Below the pieces are notes generated by a model. The model saw nothing but the letters and a program-made list of their open reading frames with translations, ran no database searches and had not been told where the DNA came from. From JAJPKK01 sp963747835 (GTDB taxonomy: Bacteria; Pseudomonadota; Alphaproteobacteria; Rhizobiales; Xanthobacteraceae): 64,000 nt of DNA. Where the stretch lies: contig CAVVGO010000005.1 in assembly GCA_963747835.1 (NCBI GenBank), positions 2,666,001-2,730,000 of the forward strand, given 5' to 3'. Shown one piece after another: positions 10,001 through 17,736 of the stretch; position 1 is the stretch's first letter, and each line of letters opens with the position of its first letter. A program made the position numbers and the translations under genes.

Positions 10001-13000
10001 GCCGTTGCTGCTGACATTGCCGGACGCCGAGGAGTTATAGATCGACCCGCCGGTAGTGAAATTGAAATTGAAATCGCCGCCATTGAAATTTCCGTTCCAG
10101 CCGACGAGGCCGCCGGCGATCGAATCCGCCGCGACCCTGACGTTGCCGGATGCGCTCGAATTATAGATCCTGCCGGCGTTCTGGCCGACCAGACCGCCAG
10201 CGTCGACGTACTGGCACGTGCCGTCAGTGTTGCAACCGCTCTGGTCCGGCGTGCCCGTTGACTTGACGTTGCCCGTCGCCTTCGAATTGGCGATGACGGC
10301 GCCCGGTCCGTTCTGGCCGACGAGACCACCGAGACTGACGTTCACGCCGTTGCTGCGGACCCGGCCGGACGCGAAGGAGTTGATGATCTTCGCCGTGCCA
10401 AAGGAGCCGTCGCCGTTTTGGCCGTTACCGTCGCCATTGCGGTAACTGTCGTTGCTGCCCACCAGGCCGCCGGCCGACGCGTCGCTGTTTACTTTCACTT
10501 CGCCGCGCGCCGACGAATGGGAAATGATGCCGGAGTTCTGGCCGACGAGACCGCCAGCGTCGACCATTTGGCAGCCGTTGCCGCAATCCTGGTCGGTTAT
10601 CGTCGAGATAACGCGGACATTCGCCCTGGAATACTTGATCAGCGAGAACGTCTGGTTCTGCCCCACCAGCCCGCCAAGGTTCACGTTGACGCCGTTACTC
10701 GTCACGCTGCCCCATGCGGACGAGTCATAAATCCGCGCGCCGTAAATCGGGTTGTTGTTCGGGTCGTAATTCCCGTTGGCGCCGACAAGCCCACCCGCGT
10801 CAGCGTACGAGCCGACGACGATCCTGCCGCCGGCGCTCGAATCCGCGATGACGCCTGGATTGTAACCGACGAGGCCGCCGGCGTAGTTCATGCAACCGCC
10901 GCCACAGCTGCCGCTGCCGAGGGTAATGTCCACGTTTGCGCGCGAATATCGAATGGTGCCCAGGTTTTCGGTATTGGGAGTATCGTTGCCGTAGTAGAAG
11001 GTGCCGTTCTGCCCCACCAGGCCGCCGGCAATGACGTTAAGGTTCAAGGCGAGGTTCGGCAGTCCATTGATGATGCTCGTCCCGTCGACGACGACGTTCG
11101 TGACGAGGCCGGCATTCTGCCCGGCCAGCACGCCGACAAACTCTCCTTGATTGGGCACATTTGGATTAATCGTGATCGTGGCGCTGGAGAGCGTGAGGTC
11201 CTTCACTACGCCGCCAGGGCCGATTACGCCAAACAGGCCGATGCTCTGCACGTTCGGATCGGTTGGGGCGATATTGAGGCCGCTGATCGTAAAGCCGCCG
11301 CCATTGAACGTGCCAGTGAACCAGTTGCCGTTGACACCGATCGGAATGAAGCTCGCGAGCGCGTTCGCGACGTTCGGGATGCTCGGGCCCCACACGTCTG
11401 ACGGATTGGCAAGCACCGTCGCCAGATTGCTGATGTTGCCGGCGAGCTTGTAGTTGGCGGTCGGATCAAGTTCCATGAGCTGAAGCTGATGCGCATTGGT
11501 GATGGTGGTCGACCATTCGCTGAGCAGCATCGGCCGTGTCGCGCCGACGCCATCGCCGCCATTGTTGTTCAAGCCGCCGTCGGCGTCGATGATAACCCAG
11601 CAGAACCCGCTTTCTGCGCAGCCGCGGGCCCCTGGGGTGGTGCCGAAGTTCCAGCCAACGAAATTAGACGTGGTGTTGAATTGGCTGGTGGTGAGGCCAA
11701 AGGAGTCCGAACTACCCGCGCTGTGCAATTGCCCAGTGGTCACGGTGTCCCAATAGGATTGGATGACTGAGCCGTCATTGAAGGCGACGAGACCTCCGAG
11801 CCGGGCGCCGTCCGTGGTTCCGGTCACAGGCCCGGTCGCGTAGGTCTGGGTGATGGTACCGTTATTGCCGTTGTAGCCGACAAGGCCGCCGGCTTTGTCG
11901 GAGCCGGACACCGCGCCGATGGCGTAAGCATATTGGATCGTGCCGAGGTTCGCGCCGACGAGGCCGCCCGCCGTCGAACCCGTGACCGGGCCGGCCGCAT
12001 AGGATTGCGTGACCGTCGCGAAGTTCTTGCCTACGAGACCGCCCGCGACCGAGTAGGAGCCGCCATTGACCGCGCCGGTGGCGTAGGAGCCGACGATCTT
12101 GGCGCTCGATCCGCCGTCGCCGTTGCTGCCGTTCACGCCGACGAGGCCGCCGATCTCGGCGAACACCGTGCGTCCGCGGCATTCATCATCGTCGCAATTC
12201 GACGGCGTGTAATGATAGCCCGAACCGGTGGCGCCACCGCTTGCCGAGGACTGGTAGATGCCGCCGTAATTCTGACCGATCAAGCCGCCGGCGATGTTGC
12301 CCCGGGTGCCGCCGTCGACGTCGCCGGATGCCATCGATTTGATGACTTGGCCTTCGGATTCGTTGAGGCCGACGAGTCCCCCAAAGATCGAATTTTCCGC
12401 GCCGACGCCCTGCGTGGAGGCGTTCACGGTCGCGCTCGACTGCGACTTGATTATGCGGCCGGAATTGTCACCGACGAGGCCGCCGGCGATTGTCCAGGAG
12501 CCGCCCGTCACGGTGCCGGACGACTGGGACTTCTTGATCGCGCCATTATTTTCGCCGACCAGGCCGCCGATCTCCGCGAATATCGGATAACTGTTGCAGT
12601 TGCTGTCGCAATCGGTCGGCCGGTAGTAATAGCCGGAGCCCGTTACGTTCCCGGTGGCCGATGAGTAGTGGATGTAGCCGTTGTTCAGCCCGACCAGGCC
12701 GCCGGCAAGGTTGCCCCCCATGCCGGCCCACACGTTCCCGGACGCGCTCGAGTTCACGATACCGGATTCGCTTTCGTTGATACCGACGAGACCGCCGAGA
12801 TAGGTTCCGGTGGATTGCCGATGGGCGACGCGGATGTCCGCGCTCGACGACGACTTTATGACGAGGCCGCCGTTGTCGCCGACAAGTCCGCCGACCGCCG
12901 AATTCGATCCGCCGGTCACGGTCCCGGATGACGACGACGTTTTGATCGTGCCGCCGTTGTAGCCAACGAGGCCGCCGGCATCGTTGAGATCGCCGAAACC

Positions 13001-15319
13001 GGTACCGCCGTCCCGGTTGCCGCCGAGCCGCACCGTTACGGCGGCGCTCGAATTTTTAATCGTGCCCTCGTTGTCGCCGACGAGCCCGCCGACAGTCACC
13101 CGCTCCCCGTACCCCGTCACGGTGCCGGTGACGGTGACGTTGCGGACGCGCCCGTCGTTCTGGCCCGCAAGCGCCCCAATCTCCTGGCCGCTACCGTTGC
13201 CGCTGATGCTCACATCGGCGAGGGTGAGATTCTTGACAGTGGCGCCTTCGTTGATGACACCAAACAGGCCGAGCGACGCGCCCGTTATGGAGGACGCGAT
13301 GGAAAGACCGGTTACGGTGTAGCCTTCGCCATTGAACCTGCCGGAGAAGCCGGTTTCGCCGCCGATCGGCGCGAATCCCGAGCCGTCGTTCAAATTCGCC
13401 GACGTGCTGGCGTTGATGTTCCGCCCGAGCGCATACGTGCCGCCGAGATTGTTCTGGACGTTCTGCAAGTCATAGACCGTGTTCACCAACATGTAAGCCG
13501 TCAACGTCCCGCCGCCCGAGTTGACATAGTTGCTTGGCGTGGGCGCCGTATAACTGAAGAGATTGACCGACGTGTCGTCATTGCCCGACGGATTGTAGAA
13601 GATCGCGATTTGTCCCGAGGTCGACAGGCTCGCGCAGTCGCCGATCGTCACGGTGCCGTGGCCGGTTCCGGTATTGTCGGCATGCAGGATAATGTTGCCG
13701 CCGCCACTGCTGTCTATGCTCGCGTTGACCGTGATGTTTTTGTAAGCGCTCAACGTCAGGCTGTTGTCCGACGCCCACGATATCGGGGCCGCTACCGTCA
13801 GGTTGCCTTGCCGTCGTCCCTTTGACTGGCCTGTGGCCAGCACAACATTGGCCAGCGACAGCTCACTTTCGACGGTGGTGGCCGAAATCGCCGACACGCC
13901 ATGACTCGATTCCGGTGCGATTCCGCTCTCATTGATCACGAGATTCTGGGCGGCAAGCAGCAGAGTCCCGGCCTGCCCGGCCGGGGCACTCACGTCCACC
14001 AGCCCGGTAAAGCTCAGCACGCCGCGGCTTGCTGTCTCGACGAACCCGCCATTGCCGCCCGTGGCCCCGCCGGTGGCGTTGATCAGCCCCGCGAAGGTGG
14101 TGAGGTGATCGGACAGCACGATGACCTCGCCGCCATTACCATTCTGGATGGCCGACGCTTTGATGGTTGTTGCGGCGTCGATTGAGACCGTCGTCGCCGT
14201 CGGCCACGACTTGAGCGCGTTCTGCGACATTCCGGCGATCGTCGGGGCCTGATTGACACCGATGAGCACAGTGCCGCCGCCCGCCTGTCCCGACACATTG
14301 AGCTTGGCGCCCGTGAGCGCGATGTTCTCGCCGTTGATCTTGATGGTGCCGCCGGTTTCGCCGGATTTCCTGCCCTTGGCCGAAAGTACGCCCGAGATGT
14401 TGATATTCTGCGCGACCGAACCGATTGACTTGTTCTTGCGGGTCGCCGCGCTGAGTATGATGGTGCCGTTCTTGGTGCCGATCGTGTTCGCCTCGATGAC
14501 GCCGGTATTGTTGATCACCGAATTGACAATGACTTTCGCGGCCGCGGCGGTGATTTCGACGCGGCCGCCATTGGCGCTGAGCTTGCCGGAATTGCCGACG
14601 AGCGAGTTGAGCGCCAGCCCGGTCGAGACGTCGATCACCTGCGATGCGACGTTATCGCCCACCGCGAGCGTGATCAGCTTGTCGCCGTAAAAGTCGAGCG
14701 TGAAGCCGTTGCCGGAGGACGCGAGCCCCACAGTGCCGAGCGTCGCCGTGATGGTGCCGGAATTGCGCACGCCGGGCGCCACCAACGCCGCAAATCCCCC
14801 GGAGGCGGCCGTGATGTTGCCCAGGTTGACGACCGAGGCTGTCGGATTGCCCGCGATGCCGAATTTGTAATTCCCCGCCATGAAGTCGCTATTCGCGATG
14901 TCGTGGGTGGTGGCGAGGAGGCCACCCACGTTCACCTGGGCGCCGTTGCCGAACAGGATGCCGTTTGGATTGACCAGGAACACGATGCCGTTCGAGGTCA
15001 GCATGCCGTAGATCTGCGACGGTCCGAGGTTTCCGGTCACACGGTCGAGTTCGACCGACGACGAACTCGGCATGTTGATGCGGACGGTGTTGCCAACGCC
15101 GATGTTGAACGTGTTCCAGTTGATGATGGCGCTGCTGGTGGTCTGGTTGATCGTGAGCGTGTTGCCGTTGGTGCCGTAGGTGGCGTTGCCGCCGACGGTC
15201 TGTCCGCCGGTCGGAAGAAGAACCGGTGCCGGCCCCCCCGCTTCCAGTGGCGACGCCAGCAACGCCGCGACGGTCGCGGCGGCGGCGGCGAGAGGCAGGG
15301 CGTAGCGGCGCGTATTCAT
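7004..15319 (-). CDS. Giant two-partner-secretion exoprotein (TpsA) with GLUG repeats and a C-terminal subtilisin domain
   Basis: A 2771-residue surface or secreted protein. It has a signal region (1-28) and then the haemagglutinin-type TPS secretion domain, with MLTSNGIVFLVNPNG at 106-120. A repetitive stalk carries two GLUG arrays (about 659-1190 and 1334-2165). A pure Gly/Asn linker lies near 2284-2305. A propeptide-like region (about 2343-2420, NEVVFQIGNGTSLQQVEQ) precedes a peptidase S8 domain with the full triad: D2496 (VIVAVIDSEID), H2526 (DAHGTGMTG) and S2678 (TTGTSVATAEVSG), plus the oxyanion Asn in AAGNAG. The spacing fits subtilisins. The start lies 12 bases after the TpsB stop, so the pair is one operon. 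The TPS domain and the partner show the export route; the protease at the far C-terminus suggests self-release or target cleavage, which is inference. One clean frame throughout. Confidence 0.93.
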   Translation of the reverse strand: MNTRRYALPLAAAAATVAALLASPLEAGGPAPVLLPTGGQTVGGNATYGTNGNTLTINQTTSSAIINWNTFNIGVGNTVRINMPSSSSVELDRVTGNLGPSQIYGMLTSNGIVFLVNPNGILFGNGAQVNVGGLLATTHDIANSDFMAGNYKFGIAGNPTASVVNLGNITAASGGFAALVAPGVRNSGTITATLGTVGLASSGNGFTLDFYGDKLITLAVGDNVASQVIDVSTGLALNSLVGNSGKLSANGGRVEITAAAAKVIVNSVINNTGVIEANTIGTKNGTIILSAATRKNKSIGSVAQNINISGVLSAKGRKSGETGGTIKINGENIALTGAKLNVSGQAGGGTVLIGVNQAPTIAGMSQNALKSWPTATTVSIDAATTIKASAIQNGNGGEVIVLSDHLTTFAGLINATGGATGGNGGFVETASRGVLSFTGLVDVSAPAGQAGTLLLAAQNLVINESGIAPESSHGVSAISATTVESELSLANVVLATGQSKGRRQGNLTVAAPISWASDNSLTLSAYKNITVNASIDSSGGGNIILHADNTGTGHGTVTIGDCASLSTSGQIAIFYNPSGNDDTSVNLFSYTAPTPSNYVNSGGGTLTAYMLVNTVYDLQNVQNNLGGTYALGRNINASTSANLNDGSGFAPIGGETGFSGRFNGEGYTVTGLSIASSITGASLGLFGVINEGATVKNLTLADVSISGNGSGQEIGALAGQNDGRVRNVTVTGTVTGYGERVTVGGLVGDNEGTIKNSSAAVTVRLGGNRDGGTGFGDLNDAGGLVGYNGGTIKTSSSSGTVTGGSNSAVGGLVGDNGGLVIKSSSSADIRVAHRQSTGTYLGGLVGINESESGIVNSSASGNVWAGMGGNLAGGLVGLNNGYIHYSSATGNVTGSGYYYRPTDCDSNCNSYPIFAEIGGLVGENNGAIKKSQSSGTVTGGSWTIAGGLVGDNSGRIIKSQSSATVNASTQGVGAENSIFGGLVGLNESEGQVIKSMASGDVDGGTRGNIAGGLIGQNYGGIYQSSASGGATGSGYHYTPSNCDDDECRGRTVFAEIGGLVGVNGSNGDGGSSAKIVGSYATGAVNGGSYSVAGGLVGKNFATVTQSYAAGPVTGSTAGGLVGANLGTIQYAYAIGAVSGSDKAGGLVGYNGNNGTITQTYATGPVTGTTDGARLGGLVAFNDGSVIQSYWDTVTTGQLHSAGSSDSFGLTTSQFNTTSNFVGWNFGTTPGARGCAESGFCWVIIDADGGLNNNGGDGVGATRPMLLSEWSTTITNAHQLQLMELDPTANYKLAGNISNLATVLANPSDVWGPSIPNVANALASFIPIGVNGNWFTGTFNGGGFTISGLNIAPTDPNVQSIGLFGVIGPGGVVKDLTLSSATITINPNVPNQGEFVGVLAGQNAGLVTNVVVDGTSIINGLPNLALNLNVIAGGLVGQNGTFYYGNDTPNTENLGTIRYSRANVDITLGSGSCGGGCMNYAGGLVGYNPGVIADSSAGGRIVVGSYADAGGLVGANGNYDPNNNPIYGARIYDSSAWGSVTSNGVNVNLGGLVGQNQTFSLIKYSRANVRVISTITDQDCGNGCQMVDAGGLVGQNSGIISHSSARGEVKVNSDASAGGLVGSNDSYRNGDGNGQNGDGSFGTAKIINSFASGRVRSNGVNVSLGGLVGQNGPGAVIANSKATGNVKSTGTPDQSGCNTDGTCQYVDAGGLVGQNAGRIYNSSASGNVRVAADSIAGGLVGWNGNFNGGDFNFNFTTGGSIYNSSASGNVSSNGIDVLLGGLVGQNAEGGTVRDSRASGSVTATATVAPNNGNCANNSNCDYEIVGGLVGQNSGMISGRNQDTESTRCRSGDTCATGTVKVGSGGTAGGLVGDNSGFIKDAFALSTVIGAAGSGAPWDQHSDATNLGGFVGTNEGVIVDSFARGRVGSSNVQFLQVGGFAANNSGVIFNSFADVKVRAGDNSVAGGFVGSNATNECDSCTSGIAFNNKATIANSKAFGSVKAGNSTVAGGFAGYGDGNFYRTAAYGTVDAGGNSTVGGLVGVLDANGQIYGSTADNRGGVTSNGSNSFVGGLVGVNGGTVGYSRSLSNVTGGADSYIGGLVGVNLGTVKSSSVDPVVTGNGANDFIGGLAGLNAGNIVDSHGTVDLVSNGTGNQVGGIAGFSGTYSFGGSNPFASPSTFPNGTIDQTTNVSFAGGGLTPPPVGTTTPQSALTSPVWLPSCAATICNVLSDLQAPGGNTNSNGGNSGNTNGDVGNYGTQQTSFLNPTQFYTPPSDQPVFTPVNLGTPGGNGGNGGNGGNGGNGGNNGATGSIGGRGGNGAPPGTRLIDMPIIPLPPGSGMPPPGETHFKSNEVVFQIGNGTSLQQVEQIAQQFGLTIISSQPFGVFGRTVYTFGIPNGRSVREVIREIEASKIGAVQPNYTYGLTQDAPVLTGPFAPGLTAAAAPAPVTGPVGAPASLPSDPDAEIVGDPAQYVIEKFHLGETHRVSKGDNVIVAVIDSEIDSAHPDLAGVVMNRYDAGCGATPPDAHGTGMTGAIASRKNLMGVAPNVKVIAICAFGGEASGESTSIKIIKGLDYAISQGARVVNMSFAGPRDPALAQALQIAREKGIVLIGAAGNAGPKSPPLYPGADPNVIAVTATDDHDRLFKGANQGKYVAVAAPGVDVLVPAPNDGVQLTTGTSVATAEVSGVAALLIAQLPSRTPEEIRAILMSTAKGLGPKGVNPQFGAGLVDPLRALRVAPPRITDKSAAVVAPPPALPASGKSAAMVAPLLAR
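8830..13345 (-). repeat. Two GLUG-motif repeat arrays inside the exoprotein gene
   Basis: The central part of the exoprotein gene encodes dozens of copies of a roughly 25-40 residue unit of the form GGLVGxNxGxIxxSxAxGxVxxG. There are two blocks. Each opens with the same header (FNGEGYTVTGL near residue 663 and FNGGGFTISGLNI near 1336, followed by GLFGVI and VKDLTL-like text). The first block closes with SYWDTVTTGQLHSAGSSDSF near residue 1189. This indicates duplication of a whole array, not only of single units. GLUG repeats are known from bacterial surface adhesins and from IgA-protease-type proteins. Confidence 0.85.
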
Positions 15320-15331
15320 GCTGGCGCGCCC

Positions 15332-17029
15332 CTAATATTTGCCGTTGACGGCGAAGAACAGCCGCGTGTCGTTGCGCGGTCCGTCGAGCGCCTTCGCAAG
15401 CGTGAGATCGGCCGTCACGTTGGTGAGCCAGCCGAGCCGCAACCCGCCGCCGGCCGACGCCGCCTGGACCCAGGACGGGAAGCCCACGGTCGGCACGCGA
15501 TCAAACATCTCGGCGCCGTCGGTGAAGGCGTAAAGCTGCACTTGCGTCATCTGCCAGAACAGCGGCAGGTCGTAGCGAAGCTCCGCGTTGCCCATGTAGC
15601 AGCTATCGCTCAGGAGCTGGGAGGGGTCGAAGGCGCGCCCGAAATAGCGGCCGCCGAAACTGCACTGCTCGGGCGTCAGGAGTTGCGTCGTCGCATACTG
15701 GCCGTACGCCGCCAGATAAGCCGAGAACCCGGCGCCGATAGGCTGGGTACGCGCCGCCAGCGCCTCGAACTTGGTGAAGTCGACCCGGCCGCCGAGCACC
15801 GAGGCCAGCGGATTGCCGTTGTCGGTCGAGCCGATCCCGTGGATGCCCTGGCTCAAGGTGAAGTTGAACTGGTTGATCGCGCGCAGCGGGTCGGCAAAGT
15901 CGAAATCGACCTTGAAGCGGCCGCCGCGCAACCGATCCTCGTTGAACGGCTGGCCGAAGGTGTCGCTGCTGCTGTCGCTCGCGAAGAACAGCGCGGTGAC
16001 GCTCAAATTCTTCTCGCGCGAACGGATGAACGGATAGCTCATCCCGGAGTCCAGGTAGATCGTCTTAGTCTTGTACTGCAGCATGTCGAGCTGCGCGGTG
16101 CCGGGCTTGCCGTAGCCGTCGCTCGCGCTGATGAAGGCCGCGAGGCCTTCGGCCGTCAGCACCTGCCGATAATTGGCGGCGACGTATTCCAATTCGCGGG
16201 TCGGGACCACGCCCGCATAGGTGACCGTGAGCGCATCGTTGGCGCCGAGAAAGTTATTGGCGGTCAGCGAGCCGAGATATTGCACCGGACCGCGCGCCGG
16301 AGTGCCGCGATTGTCGATGCGCGCCAAGGCGTCGACCGGCTTGTAGACCACCTCGACGAACAGCGTCGCCGCGTTCGGGTTTTTCTCCGACGCCTTCAGG
16401 CTGGTCGAGAATTTCAGTCCCGGAAGGTCGCCGGCGAGCAGCAGGTAGCGCTCGATGGTGCGCACGTTGGAGGGCCGGTCGGCGATGATCTTCGCCGCGT
16501 AATAGGAAAAGAAGTCGCGGAAACGCCCAAGCGTGTCCGGCCACACTACCTTGTCCACGTAGCCTTCGATCACCTGGATGTGGATGACGGCGCCGCGCTT
16601 GGTCAGGTTCTGGGGCGGCACGATGGCGCGGGAGAGCACATAGCCGTCGATGCCGTATTTCGCCGTGATGCGCTGGGCGAGGTCGTAGACCGCCGACAGC
16701 GTGACTTGGTGCCCAATCAGGTCCTGGTAGAGAACCCTGAGCTGTTCGGGGCTGTAGACGGTGGAGCCCTCAATGCGGATCTCGCGGATGAAGAGCTTGA
16801 TGTTCTCCGCGCCTTCGGGCGCCACCGTGCTCGGCAACGCAACTCGCGGCCCCGACGGTTCGGAGAGCGGCGATGCCGGCTGGTTGAACTGAAATCGTTC
16901 GCGGCCCAATTGCTCGCTCGGCGGGATAATACTGTTGGCTTGAGAAAAAGCGGGAATGCTCGCGGCAAGCCAAAGGCACGCCGCAATCAAGACCCGGCCA
17001 GTTCCCACAACCCCAATGATCCCGCGCAC
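15332..17029 (-). CDS. TpsB-type outer-membrane transporter (ShlB/FhaC/HecB family)
   Basis: A 565-residue Omp85-superfamily transporter that moves its partner exoprotein across the outer membrane. A signal peptide (LIAACLWLAASIPAFSQA) leads into POTRA domains at about 75-230 (LFIREIRIEGSTVYSPEQL, GAVIHIQVIEGYVDKVVWP). The rest forms the 16-stranded barrel. Near residue 460 is FGGRYFGRAFDPSQL, the counterpart of the loop-6 RGY motif, here with Ala-Phe in place of Gly-Tyr. The protein ends in FAVNGKY. It is the first gene of the operon, the usual tpsB-tpsA order in several lineages. The start at 17029 puts the signal peptide within the first 30 residues. Confidence 0.92.
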   Translation of the reverse strand: MRGIIGVVGTGRVLIAACLWLAASIPAFSQANSIIPPSEQLGRERFQFNQPASPLSEPSGPRVALPSTVAPEGAENIKLFIREIRIEGSTVYSPEQLRVLYQDLIGHQVTLSAVYDLAQRITAKYGIDGYVLSRAIVPPQNLTKRGAVIHIQVIEGYVDKVVWPDTLGRFRDFFSYYAAKIIADRPSNVRTIERYLLLAGDLPGLKFSTSLKASEKNPNAATLFVEVVYKPVDALARIDNRGTPARGPVQYLGSLTANNFLGANDALTVTYAGVVPTRELEYVAANYRQVLTAEGLAAFISASDGYGKPGTAQLDMLQYKTKTIYLDSGMSYPFIRSREKNLSVTALFFASDSSSDTFGQPFNEDRLRGGRFKVDFDFADPLRAINQFNFTLSQGIHGIGSTDNGNPLASVLGGRVDFTKFEALAARTQPIGAGFSAYLAAYGQYATTQLLTPEQCSFGGRYFGRAFDPSQLLSDSCYMGNAELRYDLPLFWQMTQVQLYAFTDGAEMFDRVPTVGFPSWVQAASAGGGLRLGWLTNVTADLTLAKALDGPRNDTRLFFAVNGKY

Positions 17030-17296
17030 TCTTTTTGACGCCCCTGCCGACCCCGGAAGACCCCAACTGTCGACGCACCCATGGTAGCCCGCAATGAACG
17101 ATTTCGAAACCTTAAATCCGCGGAATTTTAGTGTCGGGACACGAATTTAAGGAATTTTCAACGTTCGCGCCCGGGTGGCATTTTTGCCGAACGAAACTAA
17201 CCGATTTGCGACCGCAGGTTGTGGCGCCACAAAGGCGGCCTTTTTGTGCCCCAGAGAGCCACCCGAAACAGGCGACCGGCACCGCGCATCGGGCCC
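17030..17296. other. Intergenic region upstream of tpsB
   Basis: About 270 bases between the TpsB start and the terminator of the next minus-strand gene. It must hold the tpsB-tpsA promoter. No confident -35/-10 pair, operator or small gene was recognised. Confidence 0.4.
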
Positions 17297-17328
17297 AAAA
17301 AAGAGGACGCGGCGACCGCCGCGTCCTC
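17297..17328 (-). terminator. Intrinsic terminator of the cytochrome c / ThDP-enzyme operon
   Basis: Read on the minus strand there is a perfect 11-bp GC-rich stem (GAGGACGCGGC with its complement, 17303-17313 and 17318-17328), a four-base loop, and then six consecutive T. It begins 20 bases beyond the stop at 17348. This is a textbook rho-independent terminator. Confidence 0.88.
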
Positions 17329-17347
17329 CCGATCAAGCAGCCAAAGG

Positions 17348-17731
17348 TCAGTCGTTCAAGATCGGAACATCCTTGACGGGACGTCGTCCCGGAAGCGATT
17401 GCACAAACGCGTAGATATCCGCTATCTGCCTGTCTGACATCACCTTTTCACTGTACGCCGGCATGTCGTTGATGGGGTGGCGAAGCTGGCCGGTAAAGCC
17501 GTCAAACGGCATCTCGGTCTTGGCCAGGATCGGCGCTGGCGTGTTGAGCTGACCGCCCTGCCCGGCTCGCCCGTGGCACAGGAAGCAGCCATCGGCGAGA
17601 TAGAGGCGCTTGCCTTCGATGGCATTACCGGCCGGCGCGTCCTGGGCCCGCGCCCCTACCGAAATACCGACCAGAAGCATAGCCGCGGAGACGGCGGCCG
17701 CGTTAACCATATTCAGAGCTTTTCGCATCAT
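17348..17731 (-). CDS. Small periplasmic c-type cytochrome
   Basis: A 127-residue monohaem cytochrome c. The signal peptide includes NAAAVSAAMLLVGISVGARA. The haem motif is CFLCH in DGCFLCHGRAGQGG, and a distal Met ligand is likely in DMPAYSEKVMSDRQIADIY. The start is at the Met-Met pair 17731/17728, five bases after the in-frame stop of the upstream ThDP enzyme. Without correcting a frameshift in that enzyme the two genes read as one fused protein, which is judged an artefact. Co-transcription with an exported ThDP enzyme suggests it takes electrons from that enzyme, an inference from context. Confidence 0.85.
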   Translation of the reverse strand: MMRKALNMVNAAAVSAAMLLVGISVGARAQDAPAGNAIEGKRLYLADGCFLCHGRAGQGGQLNTPAPILAKTEMPFDGFTGQLRHPINDMPAYSEKVMSDRQIADIYAFVQSLPGRRPVKDVPILND

Positions 17732-17736
17732 GTGCC

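Noticed and set aside
14903..17038. 711-codon open frame antisense to the TpsB gene
   Set aside because: No recognisable domains and composition of an antisense shadow; the TpsB frame has signal peptide, POTRA and loop-6 motifs.
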